A stretch of 64,000 nucleotides of DNA from Massilia sp. IC2-278 (GCF_020708045.1 NZ_JAJFES010000003.1:186001-250000); one strand, 5' to 3'. Shown: positions 1 through 9,048, counted from the stretch's first letter. Notes: generated from the sequence alone by a model not told the origin. Translations and numbers: made by a program.

Positions 1-224
1 AGGCTGCGCAGGTAGCTGATCTCGTCCTCGCTGAACAGCATCTCGCACAGGTGGTCGAGTTCGCGCTCGACTTCTTCCTTCAGTTCGGCCAGCGGATAGG
101 CCGGCTCGTTACGGCAGCGGAATTCGTATTCGCCGTGGGCGTTCGGATGCCGGTGCAGCAGCGCCTGCCACATGGTGAATTTGTACAGGTCGGTTTCGAG
201 CAGGCTGCGAACGATGGGCTTCAT
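1..224 (-). CDS. pncB: Nicotinate phosphoribosyltransferase, N-terminal part (runs off window)
   Basis: This is the first 74 codons of a gene that leaves the window at its left edge. The start reads MKPIVRSLLETDLYKFTMWQ, which is the characteristic N-terminus of nicotinate phosphoribosyltransferase; the conserved ETDLYKFTM segment lies near the substrate pocket in this family. The enzyme converts nicotinate, PRPP and ATP to nicotinate mononucleotide in the cytosolic NAD salvage (Preiss-Handler) pathway. The downstream catalytic part is outside the window and cannot be checked. The next gene upstream ends 18 bases away on the same strand, so the SET-domain gene and pncB may be co-transcribed. 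Confidence 0.9.
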   Translation of the reverse strand, partial: MKPIVRSLLETDLYKFTMWQALLHRHPNAHGEYEFRCRNEPAYPLAELKEEVERELDHLCEMLFSEDEISYLRS

Positions 225-242
225 GGGTGCGATCCTTGGACT

Positions 243-731
243 TCAGGTTTTCTTTTTTTGTCGGCGTTTCGGCGCCAGCATGGTGCCGCTGCAACCGGGT
301 GTGCCGCAGCGGCATTCGAATTTCTTCTTCAGGGCCGGCGTGTGGCGCTCGTCGTAGATGAGGGCGTAATTGTAATTCAGTTCCTGCCCGGGCTCGATGG
401 GATGCAGCGCATGGATGTAGACGCGCCCGTCTTCCTCGTAGGCTTCGCAGTTCGGGCTGCAGGCATGGTTGATCCAGCGCGCCTCGTTGCCGCGCCGCCC
501 GCCGTCGATCACGCGGCCGTCGGCCAGGCTGAAATAAAAGGTGTGGTTCACCGGGCCGCCGGCTTTCTCGGCGCGTTCGGTGGCTTCATCCCAGCTGATG
601 CGCTCGCCCTTGTATTCGACGATGCGCTCGCCGGGCTCGATGTGGCGGCGGGCGAAGACGCCGTTGCCATGGATGGGGGACTGCTTCACTTCATAGGCTT
701 GGTCGGCCTTGGCTGCGGATGTGGTCGGCAT
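243..731 (-). CDS. SET-domain protein (putative lysine methyltransferase)
   Basis: The 162-residue protein is almost only a SET domain. It begins with the SPIHGNGVFA strand typical of the SET N-part (about residues 18-27). It continues to RWINHACSPNCE (about 85-96), the NHS-C-PN pseudoknot motif that binds S-adenosylmethionine, and ELNYNY (about 117-122), which carries the catalytic-type tyrosine. A post-SET CRCGTPGCSG cysteine cluster (about 140-149) should hold zinc, and the tail is basic. Such compact SET proteins occur in many bacteria; their substrates are mostly unknown. It is cytosolic (no signal). Substrate and role here are not deducible from the context, which is pncB just downstream. 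Confidence 0.85.
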   Translation of the reverse strand: MPTTSAAKADQAYEVKQSPIHGNGVFARRHIEPGERIVEYKGERISWDEATERAEKAGGPVNHTFYFSLADGRVIDGGRRGNEARWINHACSPNCEAYEEDGRVYIHALHPIEPGQELNYNYALIYDERHTPALKKKFECRCGTPGCSGTMLAPKRRQKKKT

Positions 732-840
732 GAGGGATTCGAAAGTGAGACGGCGTCGTGTTCAACGGGCATTATTACCATTATTGTACGTTTTTCGCTT
801 TGGTGCCACACATGAGGCCACCCATCCGCGGCGGGCGGCA

Positions 841-1257
841 TCAGGGTGGATCGGTGTCGTAGGCCTGGACGCTGTCCGGCAGCCCGACCCAGGGGTGACG
901 GCGCCGTGCGTGCAGGGCGTGCGTGGGCGGCGGGAAGTGCGGATCGGCGAAGGCGCCGACCGCCACGCCGACGCCATCGTGTTCGTCCATCTCCTGGTGG
1001 TACACGGTGGTGCCGCAGCGCGGGCAGAAATAAAAGCGGAATGCGGTGCCGCCGTCGCCCGCGCGGACGAACTCGGTGGCCTGGCCATGCACCGTGAACG
1101 GCGCGGCAAAGCTGGCGATGGTGGCGAACACGCTGCCGCTGCGGCGCTGGCAGGCCAGGCAGCTGCAGATGCACACGAATTGCGGTTCGCCGCTCACCTC
1201 GATCGACAGCTGGCCGCAGGTGCAGGCGGCGATGCGGCTGGTCATGGTGGTCTCCAC
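841..1257 (-). CDS. GFA / CENP-V type zinc-binding protein
   Basis: The 138-residue protein shows the GFA fold signature: a CTCGQL zinc ligand pair near residue 13, CICSCLACQRRSG around 29-41, and CPRCGTTVYH around 78-87, giving the paired CxxC and C-x-C sites of the family. The founding member was described as a glutathione-dependent formaldehyde-activating enzyme, but most members have no proven activity, so only the family is claimed. A second in-frame ATG four codons downstream (base 1245) is an equally good start. It stands alone between the SET gene and a divergent operon starting at 1398. Confidence 0.8.
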   Translation of the reverse strand: METTMTSRIAACTCGQLSIEVSGEPQFVCICSCLACQRRSGSVFATIASFAAPFTVHGQATEFVRAGDGGTAFRFYFCPRCGTTVYHQEMDEHDGVGVAVGAFADPHFPPPTHALHARRRHPWVGLPDSVQAYDTDPP

Positions 1258-1397
1258 AGGTAGACAGTGATGGAACGATAATCCAAAGCGGCCGCCATGT
1301 GAACTGCCGCGGCCCGATTACCTCGGAGGTAATCGCCGCCGTGCCGCTCCTTCGCCAGAATGGCTCCGTCATCCACCCACCTTGAACGGAGCAGACC

Positions 1398-1757
1398 ATG
1401 GACACCGCCAGCACCCTCGCCCGCCACTACCTCGACGCCTGGAACGAACGCGACGCGCCCGCGCGCCGCGCCCGGGTCGCCCGCCTGTTCACGCTCGACG
1501 CCCGCTACGTCGACCCGATGATGGCCGGCGCCGGGCACGACGGCATCGACGCCCTGATCGCCGCCGCCCAGCAGCATTTTCCGGAGCACCGCTTTGCCCT
1601 GCACGGCACGCCGGACGCCCACCACGACGTGCTGCGCTTCGGCTGGACCCTGCACGGGCCGGACGGCGCCGAGGTGGTGCGTGGCATGGACGTGGCCACG
1701 CTCGGCAGCGATGGCCGCCTGGCCAGCGTGGCCGGTTTTCTCGACACCGCTGCCTGA
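1398..1757 (+). CDS. SnoaL/NTF2-like fold protein
   Basis: The 119-residue protein has the pattern of the NTF2-like/SnoaL superfamily: an N-terminal helix LARHYLDAWNERD, then RLFTLDARYVDP and later strands containing RFGWTLHGPDG. Members are small cone-shaped proteins that act as isomerases, cyclases or ligand binders; the substrate cannot be read from sequence. It is the first gene of a probable operon: it ends 10 bases before an alpha/beta hydrolase, which in turn overlaps an XRE regulator. A purine-rich AACGGAG sequence precedes the ATG. Confidence 0.75.
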   Translation: MDTASTLARHYLDAWNERDAPARRARVARLFTLDARYVDPMMAGAGHDGIDALIAAAQQHFPEHRFALHGTPDAHHDVLRFGWTLHGPDGAEVVRGMDVATLGSDGRLASVAGFLDTAA

Positions 1758-1767
1758 GGAGAACGCC

Positions 1768-2616
1768 ATGAAGAATATCGTGCAAGGCGCGGGTGGCGTC
1801 GACCTGTTCTGTCGCGACTGGGGGCAAGGAAGGCCGGTCGTATTCGTGGCCAGCTGGTCGCTGCCCTCGGAATCCTGGAGCTACCAGATGCTGGCCATGA
1901 ACGAGGCCGGCTACCGCACCGTGGCGTTCGACCGGCGCGGGCATGGCCGCTCGGGCGACCCCGGCGGCGGCTACGACTTCGACACCCTGGCCGACGATCT
2001 CGCCGCCGTGCTCGACCAGCGCGACCTGCGCGACGCCGTCCTGGTCGGCCACTCGATGGGCTGCAACGAGATCGTGCGTTACCTCAGCCGCCATGGCAGT
2101 GCGCGCGTGGCCGGCGCGGTGCTGCTGGCGACCATGACGCCGTTCGTGCTCGACACAGTGGACAACCCGGACGGCATTGACGCCGCCTACTTCGAGAACT
2201 TCCGGCGCGAGCAGTTGATGCGCGACTTCCCGCAGTGGATAGACGCGAACATGGTGCCCTTCGTGTACCCCGACACGCCGGCGGGCATCAAGAGATGGGT
2301 GAAGCAGATGGCGCTCGGCGCTTCGCTCCAGGCGCTGGTCGCATGCCACCGCGCGCTGGTGCAGACCGATTTCCGCGCCGAGCTGGCCGACGTCGGCGTG
2401 CCGGTGCTGGTGATCGCCGGCGACCAGGATGCCAGCGCGCCCTTGGCCCTGACGGCGCGCGCCACCGTGGATCTGCTGCCGGATGCCCGGCTGAAGGTGT
2501 ACGAGGGCGCGCCGCACGGCATGTTCATCACCCACCAGGCCGAGGTGAACCGCGACCTGCTTGAGTTCGCGGACGCGATCGCGCAGAATCGGGCGACAGC
2601 ACACACGGAGGCCTGA
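1768..2616 (+). CDS. Alpha/beta hydrolase
   Basis: The protein is 282 residues, the usual size of a soluble alpha/beta hydrolase. The nucleophile elbow GHSMG is at about residues 93-97 with Ser95, preceded by the FDRRGHGRSG segment typical of the strand 4-helix B region. Further on lie GDQDAS (acid residue region, about 217) and the catalytic histidine in GAPHGMF (about 249). Similarity in pattern is closest to chloroperoxidase/arylesterase-like hydrolases, but the substrate is unknown. The ATG at 1768 follows a GAGGAGAACGCC ribosome site. Its stop overlaps the next gene's start (TGATG), indicating translational coupling with the XRE regulator. Confidence 0.85.
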   Translation: MKNIVQGAGGVDLFCRDWGQGRPVVFVASWSLPSESWSYQMLAMNEAGYRTVAFDRRGHGRSGDPGGGYDFDTLADDLAAVLDQRDLRDAVLVGHSMGCNEIVRYLSRHGSARVAGAVLLATMTPFVLDTVDNPDGIDAAYFENFRREQLMRDFPQWIDANMVPFVYPDTPAGIKRWVKQMALGASLQALVACHRALVQTDFRAELADVGVPVLVIAGDQDASAPLALTARATVDLLPDARLKVYEGAPHGMFITHQAEVNRDLLEFADAIAQNRATAHTEA

Positions 2617-3452
2617 TGGACACGAGCGCGGCGGATGCGGGTACGGCCAGCACCTATTTCAGCGATTTCGCCGCCGCCCTGCGCTACTGGCGCGGCAAGC
2701 GCGGCCTGAGCCAGCTGCGGCTGTCGCTCGATTCCGGCATCTCGCAGCGCCACCTGAGCTTTCTGGAGACCGGGCGCGCGCAACCGGGAAGGGACCTGAT
2801 CGTGAAACTCGGCATCGTGCTCGACATCCCGCTACGCCAGCGCAACGCCATGCTGCTCGCAGCTGGCTTCGCGCCGGCCTACCGCGAGCGCGCGCTGTCC
2901 GACCCGGAAATGGGCGCGGTGATGCAGGCGCTCGACTTCATGCTGGCCCAGCAGGCGCCCTATCCGGCGCTGGTGGTCGACCGCCTGTGGAACCTGGTGA
3001 TGCACAACGCGCCCGCCGCACGCCTGATGCGCTGGCTGCTTGGCATGCCAGCGGATGCTGCGATCCCGCGCGACGGTTCGGTGAACGTGCTGAAGCTGAT
3101 GCTCGATCCGAACGGCGTGCGGCCGCACCTGGCGAACTGGGAAGACGTGGCCACCGATTTGCTGCAATGGGTGCAGCGCGAAGCGATGGGCGACGGCCCC
3201 GGCAGCGAAGCGACGCGCCTGCTGGAGGAATTGATGGCCCTGCCCGGCATCGCCGGGGCCGCGCGCCAGCCGAACCTGGAGCGTGCCGCCCTGCCCTTTT
3301 TGCCTATGCAGCTGCGCAAGGATGGCGTGGCGCTGAACCTGTTCACCACGATTACCACGCTCGGGACGCCGCACGACGTGACCGTGCACGAGTTGCGGCT
3401 GGAGTCGTTCTTTCCGGCCGACGAGGCCAGCCGGGCGTGGTTCCTGGCATGA
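2616..3452 (+). CDS. XRE-family regulator with MmyB-like ligand domain
   Basis: This 278-residue DNA-binding protein has an N-terminal helix-turn-helix (about residues 22-75, with LRYWRGKRGLSQLRLSLDSG and ISQRHLSFLETGRAQP). It is followed by a roughly 170-residue domain with PYPALVVDRLWNLVMHNAPA, the signature of the MmyB-like C-terminal domain found in actinobacterial and proteobacterial regulators. The start codon overlaps the hydrolase stop, so the regulator probably controls its own three-gene operon (SnoaL-like, hydrolase, regulator). The ligand is unknown. Confidence 0.85.
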   Translation: MDTSAADAGTASTYFSDFAAALRYWRGKRGLSQLRLSLDSGISQRHLSFLETGRAQPGRDLIVKLGIVLDIPLRQRNAMLLAAGFAPAYRERALSDPEMGAVMQALDFMLAQQAPYPALVVDRLWNLVMHNAPAARLMRWLLGMPADAAIPRDGSVNVLKLMLDPNGVRPHLANWEDVATDLLQWVQREAMGDGPGSEATRLLEELMALPGIAGAARQPNLERAALPFLPMQLRKDGVALNLFTTITTLGTPHDVTVHELRLESFFPADEASRAWFLA

Positions 3453-3455
3453 GCA

Positions 3456-3929
3456 TCAGAGCCGGCCTGCCGCCAGCAGCTCGCGGGTACGCTTCAGGGT
3501 CGACAGCAAGGCGGCCCGATAACCCTGGTCGCTGTCCATCAGCGCCTGCTCCGCCTGTTCTTCGGCGCCGCCCGGCGCCTTGCCGCGCAGGCCGAGATAG
3601 CAGTAGAACCGCAGTTGCAGCACGCCGTCGGCATCCCCGAACAGCTCGTTGACGATCACGCCTTCGCGTGGGCCGCTGGCCTGGAAAAAGGAGACCTTCG
3701 TCTCGTGCTCGAAAGCGATGATCTCGCGCAGGTCCTTGCCGCCGATGGTGGCTTCACGCACGATGTGGTCCCTCCCCTCTTCCACGACCTCGCAGCGCGT
3801 GCACAGGCCGGGTGGCAGGAACAGCCTGGCGTCGCGCGCCTTCAGCACCAGGCCGGCCCAGGCCTGGGCACGGGTCAGCGGGAGTTCGTTTTCCGGGTTC
3901 ACCGGAACAGTGGCGGTCGAATAGATCAT
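3456..3929 (-). CDS. AtaL-like (DUF1857) SRPBCC-fold protein
   Basis: The 157-residue protein starts MIYSTATVPVNPENELPLTR and has the spaced motifs LTRAQAWAGLVLKARDARLF and the C-terminal YRAALLSTLKRTRELLAAG expected of DUF1857/AtaL-like proteins, a branch of the START/SRPBCC superfamily with a hydrophobic pocket. Its biochemical role is not established in bacteria. It lies directly downstream of the NAD(P)-binding reductase (27 bases apart, same strand), so the two probably form an operon divergent from the LysR gene at 4944. Confidence 0.65.
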   Translation of the reverse strand: MIYSTATVPVNPENELPLTRAQAWAGLVLKARDARLFLPPGLCTRCEVVEEGRDHIVREATIGGKDLREIIAFEHETKVSFFQASGPREGVIVNELFGDADGVLQLRFYCYLGLRGKAPGGAEEQAEQALMDSDQGYRAALLSTLKRTRELLAAGRL

Positions 3930-3956
3930 GATGGGCTCCTTTCAGTTGAACGGTGA

Positions 3957-4826
3957 TCAGGCGGAAGCGGCGACGCTGGTGGCGAAGTCGCGGTAGGAAC
4001 GCAGCGGCCGTTTCAACAGCGCGGTGAGGCGTTCGACGTCGCCGGCTTCAGGCACCATGCCGTCGACCAGGAAACGCTCGGCCATCAGGCGCATGTCGTA
4101 GGCCATCCAGGGCGGCATGAACTGGCGCAGGTTCTGTTCAAAAGCGACTGTGTCGTCGCCACCGTAGGCGATGGGGCGTTGCAGCACGTCGGTCCAGATG
4201 GCGGCGATGTCCGCGCCGGTCAGGGTGTCGGGGCCGACCAGGTTGATGCGTTCGAGCGGCAGCGGGCCGGCGGCGCCGTCGCGGCGCAGCAGTTCGATGG
4301 CGGCGATCTCGCCGATGTCGCGCACGTCGATCATTGCCAGCCCTTTCGAACCGATCGGCATCGGGTACACGCCGTAGTTGCGCACCACATCCGTGATGGT
4401 CGCATCGTTGTCGATGAAATAGGCCGGGCGCAGGATGGTGGCCGAAAAGCCCAGCGCCTCGATCATGCGTTCGACACCGAACTTGCCGGCGAAATGAGGC
4501 ACGTTCAGGTAGACGTCGCTGTGGATCACCGACAGGTAGACCACGTGTTGGACGCCGGCTTCGCGCGCCAGGTTCAGGGCGACCAGCGCCTGGGTGAATT
4601 CGTCGGGCACGACGGCGTTCAGCAGGAATAGGGTCGACACGCCCTGGAAGGCGCTACGCAGCGAATCGACGTCGAGCAGGTCGCCCTGCACGAGCTCGAC
4701 GCCGCCAGGGAAGTTTGCCTTGGCAGGATTGCGCACCAGGGCGCGCACGCTGGCGCCGCGCCCGGCGAGTTGGTCGACAACGTTGCGGCCGACATTGCCG
4801 GTAGCGCCGGTAACGAGAATGGTCAT
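3957..4826 (-). CDS. NmrA/SDR-type NAD(P)-binding oxidoreductase
   Basis: The 289-residue protein starts MTILVTGATGNVGRNVVDQL, a textbook Rossmann glycine motif (GATGNVG at about residues 7-13) of the atypical short-chain dehydrogenases (NmrA / NAD(P)H azoreductase-like). There is no YxxxK motif in the usual place, consistent with the NmrA-like branch. The ATG at 4826 is chosen because it begins at the fold boundary and follows an AAAGGAG ribosome site; the reading frame is open further upstream. It is divergent from a LysR regulator starting 117 bases away, a classic regulator/target arrangement. Confidence 0.85.
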   Translation of the reverse strand: MTILVTGATGNVGRNVVDQLAGRGASVRALVRNPAKANFPGGVELVQGDLLDVDSLRSAFQGVSTLFLLNAVVPDEFTQALVALNLAREAGVQHVVYLSVIHSDVYLNVPHFAGKFGVERMIEALGFSATILRPAYFIDNDATITDVVRNYGVYPMPIGSKGLAMIDVRDIGEIAAIELLRRDGAAGPLPLERINLVGPDTLTGADIAAIWTDVLQRPIAYGGDDTVAFEQNLRQFMPPWMAYDMRLMAERFLVDGMVPEAGDVERLTALLKRPLRSYRDFATSVAASA

Positions 4827-4943
4827 GATCTGGACTCCTTTGGGTGGGTTGAAAGTGTCGGTTGACGCTTTGCATGGTAGATGTCCCACGGGAGATGCGA
4901 TAGCCGCTAGAATTGGACGGACCGTCTCACTCATGAAACACTT

Positions 4944-5831
4944 ATGGACCTGCTCGCGCTTGCCGATTTCAACCTCGTTGCCCGTCATGGCGGCTTCGGC
5001 CGCGCCGCGCGTGCCAGTGGCCGCCCGAAAGCCACGCTCTCGCGCCGCGTCGCCGAGCTGGAGAGCAGCCTGGGCGTGCGCCTGCTGGAACGCGGCGCGC
5101 GCGTGCTGAAGCTGACGCAGGAAGGCCAGGCCCTGTTCGAGCGCACCGCCGCCCTGCTAGGCGAGATCGACGAGGCGGCGGCGGATGTGGCTTCGGGTGG
5201 CGCCGCGCCGCGCGGCAGGCTGCGCATCAGCGCGCCGCTGCTGTTTTCGCAGACGGCGATGGGCAAGCTGGCGGCATCGTTCGCCCTCGCCTATCCGGAA
5301 GTGCGGCTGGAAGTCACGACCGAAGACCGGCCGGTGGACATGGTCGAGGAAGGCTACGACCTGGCGATCCGCGTGAACCCGGCGCCGGATGCCAACCTGG
5401 TCGGCCGCATCCTCTTGCGCGACCGGCTGGCCGTGGTGGCGCCCCCAACCCTGGCGCGGCCGCCGTCAGGGGTGCCGGTGCCGGCCGTGGTGCGCGGCGC
5501 GGCAGGTGGCTCATCCTGGCCGCTGAAGGGTGACGGCGCAGCCATCGCCATCGATTCCGTGCTGCGCCTGTCCTCGCTGATCATGGTGCGCGATGCGGTG
5601 CGGGCCGGGGTTGGGGTGGCCTGCCTGCCGGTTTCGTTGGTTAGTTACGATATTAGTGAGGGACGGCTGGCGCACTGGGGCGACCTGGACGCGCCCGAGA
5701 TCGCGGTCTGGGCGCTCTACCCTTCGCGCCGCCTGCTCAGCACACGTGTGTCCGCCTTCCTCGAGCACCTGAAGGCTGCCTTCCCGCAGGGGACGCCGGA
5801 AGAACTGGCGGCGCATATCGCAGGAACCTAG
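4944..5831 (+). CDS. LysR-family transcriptional regulator
   Basis: This 295-residue regulator has an N-terminal winged helix-turn-helix (about residues 1-60, ADFNLVARHGGFGRAARASG then KATLSRRVAELESSLGVRLL), followed by the two-lobed periplasmic-binding-like effector domain (from about residue 90, RGRLRISAPLLF). The pattern matches the subgroup that regulates divergent oxidoreductases. It is transcribed away from the NmrA-type reductase at 4826, and the 117-base gap between them should contain the shared operator. The inducer is unknown. Confidence 0.9.
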   Translation: MDLLALADFNLVARHGGFGRAARASGRPKATLSRRVAELESSLGVRLLERGARVLKLTQEGQALFERTAALLGEIDEAAADVASGGAAPRGRLRISAPLLFSQTAMGKLAASFALAYPEVRLEVTTEDRPVDMVEEGYDLAIRVNPAPDANLVGRILLRDRLAVVAPPTLARPPSGVPVPAVVRGAAGGSSWPLKGDGAAIAIDSVLRLSSLIMVRDAVRAGVGVACLPVSLVSYDISEGRLAHWGDLDAPEIAVWALYPSRRLLSTRVSAFLEHLKAAFPQGTPEELAAHIAGT

Positions 5832-5903
5832 CGAACGAACTTGGCGACGGTGCTCTGCGCGGGCAGCCGGCAGGGAAACCTGGCGAAGGCTCCTGGCGGC
5901 GCC

Positions 5904-6818
5904 TTATGGCGCCGGCTGCGCCGCATCGCTGCGGATGAAATCGACAAACGCGCGCAGCGGCGCCGGCAGCAGGCGCCGGCCGGGGTAGTAGAGAAAGGGG
6001 CCGGAAAAGCTCGGCCACCAGGGCTCCAGCACCGGTTCCAGCTGGCCGCGCTCGATGTGGGGCCGCAGCCAGTCCTCGAACAGATACACGATGCCGGTGC
6101 CGGCCAGCGCCACGTCCACCGTCAGGTCGATGGCGCCGCCTACCTGCACCAGCAGCGGGCCGGCCGGGTCGACCGTCACCGTCTCCCCGCCCCGCTCGAA
6201 AGTCCAGCGGATCATGGCCCCGCTGGCGAAACGCGCGCGCATGCAGGTGTGCTCCAGCAGCTCGCGCGGATGCACCGGCCGCCCATGCCGCGCCAGGTAA
6301 TCCGGCGACGCCGCAGCCGCCATGCGCTGCACGCGCGGGCCGATCGGCACCGCGACCATGTCCTGCTCCAGCCTTTCCTCGTAGCGGATGCCGGCGTCGC
6401 AGCCGGCCGCCAGCACGTCGACAAAGCTCTCGTCGGCGATCACTTCCAGGCGGATCTCGGGATAGGCGGCCAGGAAGCGCGGCACGATGGACGGCAGCAC
6501 CAGCCGCGCCGCGCTCACCGGCACGTTCAGGCGCAGCGTGCCGGTAGGCGTGTCGCGAAAACCGTTGACGACGTCGAGCGCGCTCTCGACTTCGCTCAGC
6601 ACCGGTTCCAGCCGCGCCAGCAAACTCAGGCCCGCTTCGGTCGGCACGACGCTGCGCGTGGTGCGGTTCAGCAGGCGCACGCCGAGCCGGGTCTCGAGGC
6701 GGCGTACCGCGTCGCTCAAGCCCGAGGCACTGCTGCTGGTGGCGCGCGCCGCATCGCGAAAGCCCCGGGCGCGCGCTACGGCCACGAAAGCGGACAGGTC
6801 ACCGAGATCGGCTTTCAT
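5904..6818 (-). CDS. LysR-family transcriptional regulator
   Basis: The protein is 304 residues long: a helix-turn-helix at about residues 1-60 (LSAFVAVARARGFRDAARAT, SGLSDAVRRLETRLGVRLL) followed by the substrate-binding domain (from about residue 93, GTLRLNVPVSAARLVLP). It is divergent from the aldo/keto reductase at 6930 across a 111-base gap and convergent with the preceding LysR gene. A GGCGCC-TTAT-GGCGCC palindrome at 5898-5913 covers its stop codon, but there is no T-run on either side to make it a convincing terminator. The most likely target is the divergent reductase. Confidence 0.9.
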   Translation of the reverse strand: MKADLGDLSAFVAVARARGFRDAARATSSSASGLSDAVRRLETRLGVRLLNRTTRSVVPTEAGLSLLARLEPVLSEVESALDVVNGFRDTPTGTLRLNVPVSAARLVLPSIVPRFLAAYPEIRLEVIADESFVDVLAAGCDAGIRYEERLEQDMVAVPIGPRVQRMAAAASPDYLARHGRPVHPRELLEHTCMRARFASGAMIRWTFERGGETVTVDPAGPLLVQVGGAIDLTVDVALAGTGIVYLFEDWLRPHIERGQLEPVLEPWWPSFSGPFLYYPGRRLLPAPLRAFVDFIRSDAAQPAP

Positions 6819-6929
6819 CGCGTTTCCTTATTGTTCGTTTTTACGTACAACCCATCCTGACTATACCGGATTGTCATGCAGGCGTTCCGGATTTATCGTG
6901 GCTGCACTGACAACCAACCGGAGCACACC

Positions 6930-7799
6930 ATGAACAGCATCGACAAGGCAGGTACTTATCAACTCGGCGGGCGTAGCGTGCGCCGCCTCGGCTACGGCGC
7001 CATGCAGCTGGCCGGCCCCGGCGTGTTCGGCCCGCCGCGCGACCGCAGCGCCGCCCTCGCCGTGCTGCGCGAAGCGGTCGAACTGGGCGTGAACCACATC
7101 GACACCTCGGATTTCTATGGCCCGCACATCACGAACGGATTGATCCGCGAGGCCCTGCATCCCTACGCCGGCGACCTGACCATCGTCACCAAGATCGGCG
7201 GGCGCCGCGATGCCGAGGGCGCCTGGCTGCCGGCATTCTCGAAGGAAGAACTGCGCCAGGCCGTGCACGACAACCTGCGCAACCTGGGCCTGGACGTGCT
7301 CGACGTGGTCAACCTGCGCGCCATGTTCGATGTTCACGGTCCGGCCGAGGGCTCGCTCGAAGAGCCATTGAGCGTGCTGGACGAACTGCGCCGGCAGGGA
7401 TTGATCCGGCATATCGGCCTGAGCAACGTCACGCTGCGCCAGGTGGAAGAAGCGCGCCGCATGCTGCCCATCGCCTGCGTGCAGAACATGTACAACCTCG
7501 TGCACCGCAACGACGATGCGCTGATCGATGCGCTGGCGCGCGACGGCATCCCGTATGTGCCCTTCTTCCCGCTGGGCGGCTTCTCGCCGCTGCAATCCGA
7601 TGCCCTGTCGAGCGTGGCGCGCGACCTGGACGCGACGCCGATGGCCGTGGCGATCGCCTGGCTGCTGCGCCGTTCACCCAACATCCTGCTGATCCCCGGC
7701 ACCTCGTCGGTGACGCATCTGCGCGAGAACCTGGCGGCGGCCGAGCTGGTGCTGCCGGACGAGGCGATGGCCAGCCTGGAGCGCATCGGCACGGCGTGA
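6930..7799 (+). CDS. Aldo/keto reductase
   Basis: This 289-residue (beta/alpha)8 NADPH-dependent reductase contains GVNHIDTSDFYG (about residues 55-66) with the catalytic Asp and Tyr. The catalytic Lys lies in VTKIGGRR (about 87-94) and the C-terminal NADPH-binding segment LLIPGTSSVTHLREN follows (about 255-269). The usual active-site His appears not to be in the standard position, as in the AKR branch that includes YajO/PdxI-like and pyridoxal reductases. The ATG at 6930 is preferred over an upstream one at 6876 because it follows GGAGCACACC and begins just before the first strand. It is divergent from the LysR gene at 6818. Confidence 0.9.
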   Translation: MNSIDKAGTYQLGGRSVRRLGYGAMQLAGPGVFGPPRDRSAALAVLREAVELGVNHIDTSDFYGPHITNGLIREALHPYAGDLTIVTKIGGRRDAEGAWLPAFSKEELRQAVHDNLRNLGLDVLDVVNLRAMFDVHGPAEGSLEEPLSVLDELRRQGLIRHIGLSNVTLRQVEEARRMLPIACVQNMYNLVHRNDDALIDALARDGIPYVPFFPLGGFSPLQSDALSSVARDLDATPMAVAIAWLLRRSPNILLIPGTSSVTHLRENLAAAELVLPDEAMASLERIGTA

Positions 7800-7950
7800 G
7801 GACCGCACCGGCGCGGCATGCATGAACGCGGTTAATGAGGCCTAACGCCAGCTTGACACGCAATCAGGCTGGCCGTACGCGGCCTGTTGGGTTACATTGC
7901 CGGCAACTTGCGCGCGGCATCCCGGCCACGCCTGCTTTCATGGAGCCCAT

Positions 7951-9048
7951 GTGAAACGATTCCTGGCCATTGGCCTTGCCCTCCTGTGCGTGCTCGGCGT
8001 CAGTGCCTGCGCCTATGTCACGCCCTCGCTCGGCCAGGTGGCCGACAGCACGCAGCTGCAAGCCTCGCCCCAGTACTGGGACGGCCAGTTCCAGAACGAG
8101 GTGGCCTCGCCGCCGCGCCGTGGCGGCCTGGGCTTCGTGCTGGCCGTGATCCGCGGCCGCTTCGAGCCGCGCGACCGGCCTGCCCCACCCGCGCCCCTGC
8201 CGGCGCTGAAGACCGACCTGGCGGCCCTGCCCCTCGCCCAGGACACCGTGGTCTGGCTCGGCCACTCGTCCTACTTCGTCCAGGTGGGCGGCAAGCGCCT
8301 GCTGATCGACCCGGTGTTCAGCGACTATGCGGCGCCGGTGCCGTGGATGGTGCGCGCCTTCGAAGGCACCAGCATCTATTCGGTGGACGATCTGCCGGCC
8401 ATCGACGCGGTGCTGATCTCGCACGACCACTACGACCATCTCGACTACGCCAGCATGAAGGCCCTGCTGCCGAAGACCGGCGTGGTCGTCACCGGCCTGG
8501 GCAACGGCGCCCACCTGCGCCACTGGGGCTATCCGGACGCGAAGATCCGAGAAATGAACTGGCACGACAGCGTCGATCTCGGCGACGGCTTGCAGGTGCA
8601 CGTGCTGCCGTCGCAGCATTACTCGGGCCGCTTCATGAAGCGCAACCAGAGTTTGTGGGCCAGCTTCGCGCTGCAGCACCCGACGCGCAAACTCTACTTC
8701 AGCGGCGACACCGGATTCGGGCCGCACTTCAGCGCCATCGCCGCGCGCTTCGGCAGCTTCGACTTCGTCGCCCTCGATGGCGGCCAGTACAACGCGCGCT
8801 GGGCCGACATCCACATGACGCCCGAAGAAGCCGCGCGCGCCGCCGAGATCCTGGGCGCGCGCACCCTGCTCAGCGGCCACGCCGGCCGCTTCAGCCTGGC
8901 GCGCCACGCCTGGGACGAACCCTTCGAGCGGGCGCTGGCCGCCAGCGAAGGCAAGCCCTTCCGCCTGCTGACGCCGCGCATTGGCGAACCGGTTCGCGTG
9001 GACGTGGCGCCGCAATCGTTTGCACCGTGGTGGAAGGGAATCGAATAA
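7951..9048 (+). CDS. Lipoprotein MBL-fold hydrolase (UlaG / NAPE-PLD-like)
   Basis: The protein is about 366 residues, starting at GTG 7951 with a GGAG site five bases upstream. The N-terminus VKRFLAIGLALLCVLGVSAC is a lipoprotein signal with the lipobox cysteine at residue 20, so the enzyme should be membrane-anchored on the periplasmic side. The metallo-beta-lactamase fold shows WLGHSSYFVQ, the metal motif SHDHYDHLD (HxHxDH), SGDTGFG and LSGHAGRF. This set is typical of UlaG/NAPE-PLD-like phosphoesterases and lactonases rather than antibiotic beta-lactamases. An upstream ATG at 7897 would spoil the signal peptide. Confidence 0.85.
   Translation: MKRFLAIGLALLCVLGVSACAYVTPSLGQVADSTQLQASPQYWDGQFQNEVASPPRRGGLGFVLAVIRGRFEPRDRPAPPAPLPALKTDLAALPLAQDTVVWLGHSSYFVQVGGKRLLIDPVFSDYAAPVPWMVRAFEGTSIYSVDDLPAIDAVLISHDHYDHLDYASMKALLPKTGVVVTGLGNGAHLRHWGYPDAKIREMNWHDSVDLGDGLQVHVLPSQHYSGRFMKRNQSLWASFALQHPTRKLYFSGDTGFGPHFSAIAARFGSFDFVALDGGQYNARWADIHMTPEEAARAAEILGARTLLSGHAGRFSLARHAWDEPFERALAASEGKPFRLLTPRIGEPVRVDVAPQSFAPWWKGIE

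Noticed and set aside
7951-9048. Beta-lactam resistance from the MBL-fold gene
   Set aside because: The motif order and the lipoprotein signal fit UlaG/NAPE-PLD-like enzymes; nothing supports antibiotic hydrolysis.
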